Below the pieces are notes generated by a model. The model saw only the letters and a program-made list of their open reading frames with translations. It ran no database searches and was not told where the DNA came from. A stretch of 64,000 bases of DNA from assembly GCA_002897115.2 (NCBI GenBank), contig BCIH01000009.1, positions 373,170-437,169 on the forward strand, written 5' to 3'. The translations under genes were made by a program, and so were the position numbers. Of the stretch, positions 11,853-28,400 are shown in pieces (the stretch's first letter is position 1; each line of letters begins with the position of its first letter). Source of the stretch: Prototheca cutis. Lineage: Eukaryota; Chlorophyta; Trebouxiophyceae; Chlorellales; Chlorellaceae.

Positions 11853-12351
11853 GGACAGACGTCCCGCTGGCGGTCTGGGCTAGGACAGCTGTGTGCAAGA
11901 CCCAAAGACCCAGGGCAGTCATTCAAAGGATGGACCACAGGAACGCCAAGCCCTGTTGGCCCGTGTTATGGGCGTGGGCGCTGGACACTGACTTGATGAT
12001 GTGGACCTGGGGTGTCCGAGGTTAAACATAGGCCTCTGGGCCACCATTGGTGACGCAGGTTTCAATCTCTTCAATGGTAACCCATTGCTGACTGCTTGTC
12101 TGCCATATTAAAGGTCCATTGTAGCAACATGACACAACTCAACCGGGGGAAAACTGTCAAGGAATTGGGAGCCTCCCTGCACTGGGCAGGGGGGTTTTGG
12201 TGGCTGATGACTAAAAACTCCCTGTCGATGCATCTGATGGCGATGCATCTGGTAGCCAAGTCATTCTGGCACTCGGCCCAGAGGTACAAAGCGCACGCGT
12301 TCATTCTGCATGCACTGCCTTGCATTGCTCGCTCGCTGGAGGTGCAAAACA
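11853..12351. other. Intergenic region upstream of FabG
   Basis: About 500 bp between the stop of the fused nucleotidyltransferase gene and the FabG start. The only hint of a promoter is a weak TATTAAAG about 250 bp upstream of the ATG. Nothing else is recognisable. Confidence 0.4.
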
Positions 12352-13891
<1,540 letters not shown>

Positions 13892-14498
13892 GGTGGATGT
13901 GTGTTGTTTAGCTGGTTTGAACGCTGTGTGTGGTGGTAATGAATTGCACAGTCAGGGTGCTCGCCCACCCATCCACACACACACACACCAGCCGACAGCA
14001 GAAACGACCAGGTACCCCTCCTGCTGTATTTCTATTCCTTTTGCTGCACTCACGTGCACCCTGCAATGCCACACCCGTGCTTCAAAGGGTGTCGAGAAGA
14101 CCAATTACCTCTGTGCCTGATCCATGCAGCCTGCATGGGGCCCCTGGGTGCCTACTACCGCTGTGCCCGGGCGAGAGGCCAGCAGCCTTTCTCTTTTCAC
14201 TTTGTGAATTCCAGTTGGATGACTGTAGGTCATGAGGATGCTGGGTGTGTTTTCTTGTTGAGTGATGCTCGGAAACAAATGCCAGCTCAACGCAGTCGAG
14301 ATCGCATTATTTTAGCAATGGTCTCGGGGCTTTCCTACGCCCACCAGCCTCGTCAGATGCACGACAGTTTTACTCCAGAGCACTGACGCAATGGGCGGGC
14401 ACCTCTGGAATGGAAGTGGGCGTGTCTGCACGCAGTTCCCCTCCGAAGCACCCCCGGAGCGCCGTACCACGGATCGGGCCCTTTGAACAGCGCGGATC
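13892..14498. other. Intergenic region after FabG
   Basis: About 600 bp without a convincing ORF. A CA-rich stretch lies near 13973-13986. It presumably includes the FabG 3' UTR. Confidence 0.4.
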
Positions 14499-14636
14499 AT
14501 GAACGCACTCCTCCCCCGGTTGGTCGGCACGAGCCACAGTCCCATCCAGCTGATGGGCCCCTCGGGCGGCTCAACCACGGGGAAGATCGGCATCGCCACT
14601 GTGCTCTTCCTCAGCCTCCTCGGCCATAGTAAATAA
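14499..14636 (+). CDS. Candidate 45-residue membrane protein
   Basis: An ATG-to-TAA frame of 45 codons, too short for usual ORF cut-offs. The first half is Ser/Gly/Pro-rich with a few basic residues. Residues about 29-42 form a hydrophobic stretch (IGIATVLFLSLL) able to span a membrane, followed by a short basic tail. This looks like the small single-helix subunits of organellar membrane complexes, but I recognise no family. It could also be the last exon of a longer gene. Confidence 0.3.
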   Translation: MNALLPRLVGTSHSPIQLMGPSGGSTTGKIGIATVLFLSLLGHSK

Positions 14637-14963
14637 TTTTCTGCATAAAATGAAGAATATTCGAGCGGTAGACAACAGCTGTGAGATAGCCAGTTTGAGA
14701 ATTCGACAGCACCCGAACCGAAAGGAAAGGAAAGGTCAAAACAGTGACGCCCCCGTAGCTGAGTGGGGCGGTTGAATTTTCAGTCTCGGGAAGCAGGCAG
14801 CGCCAGGTTCAACCGCCCAGCGCCCCAACCAGTCTCAAAAATCGGAGTTGACGAATTGCACGATGATAATAGTAAATTAAAAGGTCGACTGGGGCGTCTA
14901 GATTGCTCGTCGCAGTTCCCAAGGGCGTCGCAACCGGGTGGACTGTGGAACGACCCTGCCACC
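14637..14963. other. Intergenic region with a tRNA-like hairpin
   Basis: About 330 bp upstream of the coiled-coil gene. It holds an 11-bp perfect inverted repeat (14766-14776 with 14808-14818) preceded by an A-box-like TAGCTGAGTGGG at 14756-14767. No acceptor stem closes, so it is not called a tRNA. Confidence 0.45.
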
Positions 14964-16194
14964 ATGTATCCCTTGAGCTCCAGTCGGCCCAGTATCCTGC
15001 GCATGCCCGCGCGGCAGGTGACGGCCACTGCGAATGTGGAGACCACGGAGCAGCAGTACGCGCGGGAGCAGGCCAAGCTGCGGGCCAGGGCGGAACAGTT
15101 GGCCCAGCAAGAGTCCAGGCTCTACGAGAGCATCTACGCGCTCCCAGCCGATGCACGCCGCATAGCGTAAGATGGTGCAATGATATTGGTTTATGAATGT
15201 CTTGGATGATCATACTGTATCGCTGGCGCGCATCTGTTTTTGCGTTCTTCCTCTGGGCACGCACATCAGTCAGTTCCAACCCCCCAAAACTGATCACGAC
15301 TCCACCNCCCCTTNCCCTCCCGCCTGTGCAGCGAGGAGCGGCGGCAGGAGATGGACGCCCACCTCGAGTCTCGGGTCCAGGCCCGGGCACAGGAAGCAGC
15401 CGAAGAGCAGCGGTGGGTGTCGCAGCCTTCGACCATCCAGCAACCGCAACGAGCCCCAGCCTGCCCCTGGTCCGCCACCGTGACGACTTATACCCTCGCG
15501 CCTGCCGAAGAGGTGCGGCCGCTGCTGGCAGGGGATTGTGTGTGACCCAAAGACCAGGCACGCTGCAAACATGACGCAGTGACGTTCATCCACCTCAAAC
15601 CCCCACATCTCTCCCACAGGCTGCCGCACGCCGGGCTCAGGCGGCCCAGGCAGCTGCGGCGAATGCAGAGATTCTTCGCCAGCGGCGGCTGCAGGATCTA
15701 CGGGACCGCCGGGCTGAGCAGGCCTCTACCAGGTCCATGCATGACAGCGAGGTGGGCAGAACGTTGTGTGACTTTGGGATGTGGCAGCCTGCTGCATACC
15801 AGCGCACCAATGCGGGTTGTCCCCGTACAACAGCAGCAGCTTCCTTGACAGGCACCGACATGATCTCCTCCCCAACGCACACCCCCACCCCCACCCCACA
15901 CGACCCACAAAACCCTCCCAGGACGGGTGGTGGAACCGGGGGGCCTCTCGTGAGGACTGGCTGCCCGAGAATCTTCGGCTGCGGCACGCCAATCCGCTCA
16001 CAAGCCCTGCACCCAGCGCCGAAAATGCACCAGAGGCAGGCGCGCGGCGGGCACGGGCGGCGCGGGACGCCGGGTCGGGCGCCTGGGAGCTTCTCCGTCC
16101 GCAAGAGGCCATCGCCCCCCGGCCGACTCATGCCGGCCCCCAAAAATCTGCACGTCCAGTGTCCGCGACATGTCCCTGGGCCACCGATGCATGA
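14964..16194 (+). CDS. Ala/Arg/Gln-rich coiled-coil protein, function unknown
   Basis: Four exons: 14964-15166, 15332-15416, 15620-15751 and 15922-16194 (230 aa). The N-terminal 35 residues are basic and Ser-rich. Residues about 35-140 are a long charged helix rich in Glu, Gln, Ala and Arg (for example EQQYAREQAKLRARAEQLAQQE), predicted to form a coiled coil. The C-terminal 90 residues start with a DGWWNRGASREDWLPE segment and become Ala/Pro-rich and disordered. The donor at 15417 (GTGTCG) was preferred over GTGGGT four bases upstream because it keeps the coiled-coil frame in exon 3. Two ambiguous bases fall in intron 1. It might be cytoskeletal or ciliary, but no family is recognised. Confidence 0.62.
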
Positions 16195-16535
16195 TTGGAT
16201 TCGGGTGACAATCACGGGAATGATTATGTAAGGGTTGGAGTTGATGCCATAATCTGATGGGCAGTGACTATCCAAAAACTTGCCCACCAACACTCCCTCC
16301 ATTTTGCGGTCATGAACGGATTCCTTTACAACGACAAGATCACATGTGCATACGGTTGGCCGGGCAGTGGGCAGTGGACCCCAAAATCTCGCCGGGCAAT
16401 GGCCCTCTTGTTGGTCTGGCAGCATCAAGGGCCGCGGCGGCACACATCAAAACTGGCGGCTGTCGTGTCGTCCTTTCTTTCCAACCCGGGTACGCAGCCG
16501 TGCGTATGGAAAACAACTCCGGACGTGACGTCCCA
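16195..16535. other. Convergent intergenic region
   Basis: About 340 bp between the 3' ends of the coiled-coil gene (plus) and the FabG-like reductase (minus). No gene is seen. It should hold both polyadenylation sites. Confidence 0.4.
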
Positions 16536-17767
16536 TCAGAGCCAGCCGCCACCGTTGATTTCGACCGACTGGCCTGTAATGTAGCTGGCATAGGGTGAGG
16601 CGAGCATGAGCATGGCCCCCGCACCTTCCTCGGGGCTCCCCGTTCGTCCCAGGGCGACCATGGAGTTCACGTCCATGGCGTCCTTTAGGGCCGAGGGAAT
16701 GCCCAGCTTGATGGTCTCGCCATCGACGGTGATGGTCTCGCCGGCCTCGCGCGCCGCCACCAGGCGCGTGCTGATGTGCCCGAACGTCACCGCGTTGCAG
16801 CGGATGTTAAACGCTCCCCACTCGCGTGCGACGGTCTTGGTCATGCCGACGACACCGGCCTTGGCCGTGGAGTAGTTGATCTGGCCCGCGCTGCCGTGAG
16901 TGCCCGACACGGACGACACGTTGACGATGCAACGGGGGCGCGCGCGCCCTCCCGCCTTCATCTCGCGCTTGGCCGCGTCGCGCATGGCCGGCGCCGCGGC
17001 GCGGATCAACCTGAAAGGCGCGGTGCAGTGCACCTCCAGCATCTTTTCCCACTGCCGGTCCGACATGTTGTGGATGACGCCGTCCCACGTGAATCCGGCA
17101 TTGTTCACGAGGATGTGCAGGCCGCCAAAGGCAGACAGCGCCGCCAACACCGCACGGTCGGGAAAGGCAGGGTCGCACACGTCCCCCGCCAGGGCAATGG
17201 CCGTGCCACTCGAGTTGCGGATGAAATCCGCCGTCGCCTGCGCCTTGTCGGCATCGAGGTCAGACACCACCACGCGAGCACCATGCTGCGCAAACAAGAT
17301 CGCCGCGGCCTTGCCCAGGCCTTGCCCCGCTCCCGTGATGATGGCCACCTGTGCGGAACAGTGGTCGTTGTCGTACAGGGGTCAGGCGGGTGGCTATGTT
17401 GACCGGCGGCGTTGACAAACATGAGCACGCTACTGCCATGCGCGGCAGGACATTTTGCTGCTCTTATTTACTCATGCCATTTCAGACAAAATCTGGCAAG
17501 AGGAATTCCAGGCGGCCAAGCAACAGCCAAGGGTTGACAGTGACGACTCCAAAGCCAGTCCCCAACCGATGATCACCAGAACAGCCACGGCAACCTCGCC
17601 ATACTGCCAAGGCCCACCTGGTTCAGCAGCAGACGACCAGGCTCATAGCTGTAGCACTGCTCGTGGAAGGCATCACCGCTGGTCTCGCTGGGTTGCACGC
17701 CCGGGCTGCCGTTGTCGGAGAGGAGGTGCGCCGCGAGACGACCCACCCGGCTTGCTGCTGCCTCCAT
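16536..17767 (-). CDS. FabG-like short-chain dehydrogenase/reductase
   Basis: Two exons, 17618-17767 and 16536-17348 (320 aa), joined in phase 0 so that GRLLLNQ runs into VAIITGAGQGLG, the usual entry to the first strand. The protein has the TGxxxGxG cofactor loop, a DLDADK segment after the second strand (Asp there suggests NAD(H) preference), NNAG, the VSSVSG / YSTAKAG catalytic residues and a C-terminal SYITGQSVEINGG. A 50-residue N-terminal extension precedes the Rossmann fold and is not clearly a transit peptide. It is closest to multifunctional-enzyme or FabG-type 3-oxoacyl/3-hydroxyacyl reductases, so a mitochondrial or peroxisomal fatty acid role is possible but inferred. It is much diverged from the plastid FabG 3 kb away. 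Confidence 0.82.
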
Positions 17768-18002
17768 GACGAGAAAAAGGCCCAGAAAACGCGCAGGTTT
17801 TCGTGGCACACACACAAAAATACGTCGGTCTACACAGTGCCAATGTGTATGATGTGAGAAACCGGGGTGGATGATCTGGATATGCACATTTTGATAAACA
17901 GTGCTTACGCGATAGGGGTGATTCTGCGTCCGAGACCCCGACACCGCGATCGGCCGAGTCATCGACTCGTTCGTTTCTGTTTTCATGGCGCGCCATGACC
18001 GT

Positions 18003-18007
18003 TTACA
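18003..18007 (-). promoter_or_regulatory. TGTAA polyadenylation signal, MCM3
   Basis: TGTAA on the minus strand about 40 nt after the MCM3 stop. This is the standard green-algal nuclear polyadenylation motif at a typical distance. Confidence 0.65.
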
Positions 18008-18044
18008 GTACAGGGCAGCAAGGGAAAGCCACGTTACCAAAAGA

Positions 18045-21697
<3,653 letters not shown>

Positions 21698-22080
21698 GCT
21701 GGCCGGCCCTGCGATCGATCCAGACCCGCGTCAAAGTCTCTATGCACTTTGTTCTCAAACGCGAAAAACCGCGCTCCTTGATTTCCAACGCGTGGACTGG
21801 CCACTGCAGCTGAACGGACCTCCCCATGACGTCCAGCACGGGATTTGAAAATTCCTCTCGGGTTGCGGTACCCACCCAGTACCGCGCAATCCCCCGGGGG
21901 GGCCTTGGCCCCTCCCAATCCCATTCCCCATGAGCGTCACCCAGCGTGCTCACCGAGCCGTGGCCAAACAGCGCCACAGACACCAAGGAAATCATCGGCA
22001 CGTTTATTTGAATATTATAGGGTTGATTACGCGCGCACCACGTTGGTGGTTGGGAGGGTCGGCCACCGAACTGTTGCTCC
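21698..22080. promoter_or_regulatory. Divergent promoter region, MCM3 / uS15
   Basis: About 380 bp separate the start codons of two divergent genes, so both promoters must lie here. No TATA box or clear E2F-like site was recognised by eye. Confidence 0.5.
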
Positions 22081-23058
22081 ATGCTTGCTACTACTGGCCT
22101 GGCCATCAGGGGCGCCCTGAGCGCGGCATTGGAGTCGGCATGTAGCACGAGCGGAAGGGTGGAATGCGTTCGCCGCATTGCGACCAGCGCCCGGTCTGAG
22201 CGGATTGTGCTGGCCCCCAACCTGGACGTCCGCCCGGTGGACGGTGAGCCTTGGTGTTGGCACCAGGAGCACGGGATGTGGAGTCCTTGGGACAACTTGG
22301 CGCGATCGTCGGCGCTCGATTGATGAGTCCATTTGCCCATTGTTATTGCCACTCAGGTGATGCTGAACTGCCGCCCACACAGCCCGAGCTTGTAGATAAG
22401 GTGGGTGGCCACTGTGGTGGCCCCAGGGTGGGCGGCACGGGGCACTGCAGGTTGGATGGCGCATGCAGGCCCTATGGCTTTCCCCAACGCCTGGCACGGC
22501 TCCTCGCCCTCCTGCAGTACCTCGACATCACCATGCTGCCAAAGCGGAAGCAGCAACACATCAAGCTGCAGGACGCCATCAAGGATTTCCAACGCTTCCC
22601 CGGCGACGTGGGCTCCTCCGAGGTCCAAAGTAGGTCTCTAGATGTGGATACGGACTGGAGGTTTGCGGTGAATACTGGATATCACTGGCCACGTGGTGAT
22701 GCGCCATTCATGTGTCCAGGGATTGTGTTCCGACTGCTCTGTTGACAACAAACCCGAGGGTCATTTTCCCAAAAAGCAAAATGAAACCCCGGTTGCAGTC
22801 GCCCGGCTGACGCGGAAGATCAAGGACCTGGCGCAGCATCTGGATCAGCACCGCAAGGACCACAGCTCGCGGCGGGGCCTGCTGGCCATGCTGAACCAGC
22901 GCCGCAGCCTGCTGCAGTACCTGCGCCGCAGCAACTTTGATGCCTACGCCATGACCATCAGCAAGCTGGGCCTCAAGGACAACTACGCCCAGCACGACCG
23001 ATACACCGTGCGGTACAGGCCCGCGGTGCGCAGCGCAGACGGCGAAGCCCAGCTGTGA
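22081..23058 (+). CDS. Organellar 30S ribosomal protein uS15
   Basis: Four exons: 22081-22243, 22357-22400, 22518-22629 and 22799-23058 (192 aa). uS15 binds 16S-type rRNA early in small-subunit assembly. The last 100 residues contain the bacterial-type core: FQRFPGDVGSSEVQ, the helix IARLTRKIKDLAQHLDQHRKD, HSSRRGLLAMLNQRRSLLQYL and the KLGL end. Residues 1-45 (ATTG, SAALESACSTSGRVECVRR) are basic and Ser/Ala-rich, fitting an organelle-targeting peptide. Plastid versus mitochondrial location cannot be decided from this. A TGTAA signal lies 75 nt after the stop. Confidence 0.9.
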
Positions 23059-23398
23059 GCTCGGAGGTGCTGGGTGCATGGAGACCGAGCCTCCTCCCAA
23101 CGCATGCTGGTGCAAGCCTGCCGGAGGAACTGTGTAAAGGAAAAGCACTTTTGAATGCCGGCATTGTATCAATCGAATGAAGCTCTGGTTTCTCTGGGAG
23201 ACCTGCTGCTGAGAAACCTATATCCTATATTTGACGGACTGCGAGGCAGGTTGGGCGGCGGCCGCCACGGCCGCACCGGCCGGCCCGCCATCTCTGGCTG
23301 TGCCGACCATTGAGGAGCTGCGGCATGGCTTGCATGCAGCCAGAGAGCGCCATGCAAGGATCCTATAATCGAGCGCTGATCCCTGAGCTCAGTATGAA
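23059..23398. other. Intergenic region, uS15 / GNAT
   Basis: About 340 bp with the uS15 3' end and the GNAT promoter. No further gene was recognised. Confidence 0.4.
23133..23137 (+). promoter_or_regulatory. TGTAA polyadenylation signal, uS15
   Basis: TGTAA 75 nt downstream of the uS15 stop, the chlorophyte-type 3' end motif. Confidence 0.6.
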
Positions 23399-25202
23399 AT
23401 GGTCACCGTGCGAGCCCTGCAGGATCGGGCGGACTGCGAGCGGGTCGTGGAGTTGACTGCCTCGGCGTTCCCCGAGGAAGTGCGAGGCTCGGGCCTGACA
23501 GCCAGCTGGCGCGACTTGGAGCTCGAGGATCTCCTTAGACAGCAATGGTGCTGGCCGAGCATTGGTAAGCCCGCTTGACTGGAGCAGTCAGCACTCGGTC
23601 GACCTCGTGTGCTGCACCCGGTTTCGGGCCGCATGTCGATGGGACTGGCAACCGGAATGCATCACGAATTCCGTTCGATGTGGTGGTCGAAGGCCTCTGA
23701 GATACATCAACGGATACATCCCTTGCTAAACCCGAACTGCCGCAGGAGTGGCATGCGGCGAGGATGGCAGCCTGCTCGGGGCCATCGTGCTGGCCCTCCC
23801 AGGTGATCCGGACACCGGCATCACGTACTCTGACGTCCGGCAAAGGGTCGGCTGCTTCTCCACGATCTGGAACTGGGCGTACGACCAGGTTCTGGAAGCA
23901 GAGCTAAAGGTCAGTATCCCATTTGTGTGACGCTGTGTTGTTGGGGGTCCGCGGACCAGCAGCCGGCACGAGGAGGAGTGCATGGTTTGCCTTTGGGAAG
24001 GACCCCGTAACGGCTCGGGTCCAGGGATGGATAAATTGCACAATCAGGGCCCCCACTTTAACTCCTCGACAATCCTACCCATGCCTCACCCCAGGATTAT
24101 GAGTGCCTGGTGGAGTTTATCGCGGTGTCCTTCCATGCGCGGGGCAAAGGCGTGGGCTCGGCCCTCTTGCGCTGGGCGGAGACATTTGCAACCCGTGCGC
24201 TCCTCATGCGCTGGCCCTCCACCGTTTCAGCACGTGGAAGCATCCGAATGACGCTTTGGGTGAGTGGGCACGGATTGGGGTCGGCTGGCTGGTTGAATGT
24301 CTAAGACAAAGCAAGACCCTGGTGTGTGGAGAATCACGACGTCTGACAGAGGTGGTGCAAACCACAGGAAGCTGTTGTTCAAACCCTCTTACCTCATCCA
24401 CAACCCTACAATTCACAAACAAACAATGGCGTCCTGTGTGGGACACATTTGCTGGCAGGTCGCTGAGGACAATGCAGACGCGCTGCGGCTGTATGCACGG
24501 CAGGGTTACGCTGTGCAGGCCCGGACCGACTGTGGGGCATGCGCGTGCCTGCAGGCCCGACTTCTCAACAGCTTCCTGGGCCACCCCGTGTGGGTCCACA
24601 TGGCAAAGCCCGTGATGGTGCCGGCCTCGCTCCTGCCAGCATTCCAGGCGCCCCCGGGCCTGCATGCCAGCCGGGTGGGGCAGGAAGAGGGGGGCCTAGT
24701 GGTGGTTCCCCTGGAAGATTCTCGCTGGCAGGACGGGGGCAGCCTGCCGGCACCCCTCCGGGATGGCGCGCTGCGGTTGCAGCCGCAGGAGATTGCCCTG
24801 GTTCCTCAGACCAAGTACAGCAACCTGGCTGGCATTGGACTGCTAGCTAATGCCCGGGCTACAGCCCAGGCCCCGAATTTCTTCGTCGCTGCCAGCCCAT
24901 CGGCTGCCGCTACAATGCCCAAGGCGGTGTGGAGGGGCAGCAGCGAGGACCCCGCGACTCCCCTGGTGCTCTACGCCGTGCATGAGCCACGGGAGAGGAG
25001 CACGAGCTGCGAGGGATCCACTGGCCGGGCACACGCCTTCCTGGACGCCGGGCCGTCGTCCACAGCTGGCGGCGCGGCGGTGCCAGTGGCGGAGGAAGAA
25101 ACCGTGGTGCCAGACGCGCAGCAGCAGATGGACCTGGCGGAGAGTGACCCAAGCAAAGTCAGCCATCGCTCAGCGCAGGAGATGAGCCATATGCAGGAGT
25201 GA
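23399..25202 (+). CDS. GNAT-family N-acetyltransferase with a long C-terminal extension
   Basis: Four exons: 23399-23564, 23746-23909, 24095-24259 and 24459-25202 (412 aa). The GNAT fold transfers acetyl from acetyl-CoA to an amine. Residues about 85-140 carry the strand and CoA-binding loop VEFIAVSFHARGKGVGSALL. The next exon supplies VAEDNADALRLYARQGYAV, the typical final helix and strand. The N-terminal exon fits the first strand and helices (VTVRALQDRADCERVVELTASAFPEE). After about residue 200 follow more than 200 residues rich in Ala, Pro, Ser and acids without recognisable domains. The substrate is unknown. Confidence 0.82.
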
Positions 25203-25471
25203 CCCGCCCATGAACAATCCCCTGTCCACACCACCTCTGCATCTTCCGATCAAAATCAATTCTTTATAGAGCCTAACATGTTGGCACAATTTTGTGTGTG
25301 AGGAAAGACACATAGGAAAGGCACACCATCCACCACCAGGCGTGTGACAGGGACCATTCCAATCCAAAGCAACAGAACGTCCGCGGCCAAGCTGCGGGAT
25401 TCAGAGCCAGCCTGCCTGCATTCTGTGTCGACTGGGGATCAATCGGGCAGTGTGTGTAACCACCAAGCCAC

Positions 25472-28400
25472 TCAGGTCCCGGCCACGGCCCTGAGGACGC
25501 TGGCGATGGCGGCAGATGTGGCAGCCTGCGGCAGCCAGACAACGACACGCTTTCCAGCTAGAATTTCGCCTGGAGTCGCGGCAAGGCAAGGGTCGGTGTT
25601 CTTCTTGCGGATGCCTCCCGCAAGGCCCAGCTCGAGCCAGCTGTCCCCCCGCGCAGCTCCGTCCATGGCCAGCAGCCCGTCGCACAGCGCCAGCGCCCAG
25701 GCGGCCGGGCCTGCGCCTGGCGACCCTGGCCCATCCAGACCAGTGGCGACGTTGGCGCGGGGCGTACCGCGTCGGAGCCGCCCAAACCGCAGTGCCAGAC
25801 GCGTCAGACCGCCCACGTACCCGCCGACTTCGAGTTCCACGGCCCGGCCTCCCTGGCACACCTGCACCGCCACCGTCTGAGGCGCCAGGCCCAGCCGCGA
25901 CCTCTGGTTGTTGCTGTGGGGTCGTTGGGCGACCATTCGAACGCCTGGGTCAGCATCGCCCGACTGCACATCAGCTCGGCCGGTCAACGTGCACACTGGA
26001 GCCCCGAGCCAGCGGCGGGCAGCGGGAAGCAACTCCGAAGCACGGAGCGCGGCGTCGCTCAGGGCTCCGGCCGCCGCGACTGCCACGGCTGTCGTCGCCG
26101 CCAGGCCGTCCAGGAACGCCGCCTCGTCGCCCCGCTCCACTGCGGCCTCCAGCGCCGTCGTCAGCGCCTCTGGCAGCGCCGGTGTGCTTTGAATCCGGCA
26201 GGCCACAAAGGTTTTGGTAGGTGCTGTTGAAGTGCCGGGTGGCAGCGCAGGAGCGCGACGTGCGGCGTCGCCAGACGCCGCAGGCACCCACTCCACCTTC
26301 ACGCGGAGTGTGCCGGGCTTCTGACCGGATTTCGTGCTGGATTTAGGGCCTGACTCTGTTGAAATCAGCGTCGTTCCGTTCTGAGCAGGAGCTCCAGCTC
26401 TGGACCCATCATCGCACCAGGCGTCTGCACAGGGCGCTGACACAGCAAACTCTGCCCTGTGCAATGACGTCAAGACGAGCTGGCAGCTTCCGCCGCCGGG
26501 TACCGTCCAGACTATGCCACTGGTTGGCATTCTGCCGCCGTCGGCAGGAGGTGGCTCATTCATCGTCACCTGGGGCTGCCCCTCTGCAGCAGGCATGGCA
26601 GACCCGTTCTCCACAGCCTCTGGCACAGGAGCACTGTCACGACCACCACCATGGTGGCCGTTGGGCATGTCAGGGTCCACAAGGACATTTGCCTCACCAT
26701 GCGCATGTGTGCCCCCGACCAGCTCGCAGGCAGTCACCACTCGAGACAGGAAGCAGTGCAGCCGGATCGCAGAGAGCAAGCCCGCCGTTCCCGCCAGCAC
26801 ACTCTCGCCTGGGAAAAGGGGGATTCATAATCGAGTGATTGATCGGTATGTTCAACGCAGTACGCGCAAAGAGATCCATGCCCACACAGGCATCGACGGC
26901 CTGCGACCCAGTCCCCAGTCGCCCATGCGCATGCATGCCGTGCGGAAAAAACCCCCACTCGCCATCCCAGGCACACGCACGCACCATCGGCAAAGGTGCC
27001 GGCAAAGGCCAGGCCGTCTGCCGTCTGCTGCAGCATTGGCGGCGACTGGACGAGTGGTCTGCCGCTCCGTGAGGTCCAAGGCACGTTTTCGTCATTGTCG
27101 CCAGGGAGAATGGTGGAACCCACCCGCTGTGCTGCGCATGAACCGGTGGTTTTATCAGCGGGCACCGGCTCCTCGGCCGGCTCCACATCCACCCCGAGTT
27201 CCCGGAACCGGCGCTGCCAGGAGGCAAAGTACCCCGACGGCACGGCAGCCTCCCAGGCGCCGTGCTCGCAGTCGCGCACGGTAAATGTGACCGAGCCGTC
27301 CCCGGGCCGCCGGCCCTCCTTGATCTTCCCCTGCGGGGCATGCATGTCCGAGGCCATGTCACTGCACGGCTCACTGCAGTCCTGCGGCTTGGCGTCAGCA
27401 CGCTCCCTTGCAGCCATGTCCCGGGACCGAGCCCAGGCATCCAGTGCCAGGAGGCCCCGCGGTGCGGGAACCACGGCGGAACGCCGGAAATGCCTGCCAA
27501 CTGCATCCCACAGCCACGCTTCGCGGGCCGCCAGGCGAAGCGCCGCCAGCTGCACCGCGAGTTGGCACCAGGCCCTCATCGACCGCGCCAGGCCGACCGC
27601 TCCGACCAGATCTAACGCCGGGGAGGTCGTGATGGTTGCTGCGGCGGTGCTCACCAATGAAGACTGGCTTTCCTTGTCGAGTTTTGCCTCACCTGCCTCC
27701 TCTCGACCACGTTTCCTGAGCCCCAACGGCCGTCCCTGATCGGGCACGGTCTTCATCACCTCACCGTCAGGCAACCTCGCATCCGGCTGGAAAGGGAGAA
27801 CGCCCAGCACGCGCAGCGGCACGGCACCGCGCGAGCTGCACTCTTGTAGCAGCACGTCGCAGCGCAGGTGCGGCGCTTGACCCCGAGAGACCATCAGGCG
27901 CAGCAGCACACTGGCGAGTACGGGACCACAAGTCCTGCGCTGGCGGTGTCGCCGCTCAGCTGCATCCTTTGCTACCAAGGCTGCACCGGCGCTGTGACTG
28001 CGACACGCCTGTCGCAGCCAGGCATCCAGAGCCGCGTCGCCCGGCCAGGAGGGCAGGTCCACCGCCAGCGCCCCAGAATGCGACGCACTTCCGTGACTGT
28101 CCTCTGTTTGCCGGCGGCGTTCGGCATGGGATGGTGTCATTGCAGCAGCCGCCATCTCCAGCCCTGGCTCTGCCACTGCCATGCCCTCCATGGACACCGC
28201 ATTTTCACCCGCAGCAGCCATGGCCTCGGCAGTCACATATGCGTCCAGCACGCGGGAAGGCACGGCCCGTGTCGCTGCGCTCTCTCCCAGCACGCGCCGC
28301 ACGTGCTCCTGCAGCCGCGCCGCGGCGGCTCTCCAGTCTGCGGCCAGAACGTGCCGTCCCACGGCCTCGGTCGCCAGGCCGACATACGCTAGACCTGGTC

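Noticed and set aside
1..12000. A retrotransposon or viral origin for the repetitive 5' region
   Set aside because: No reverse transcriptase, integrase, terminal repeats or capsid-like proteins were seen; the repeats are intron-containing paralogous nucleotidyltransferase genes.
14749..14825. A tRNA gene
   Set aside because: A-box and B-box-like sequences are present, but no 7-bp acceptor stem closes, the T-arm lacks the G53-C61 pair, and no clear anticodon arm forms.
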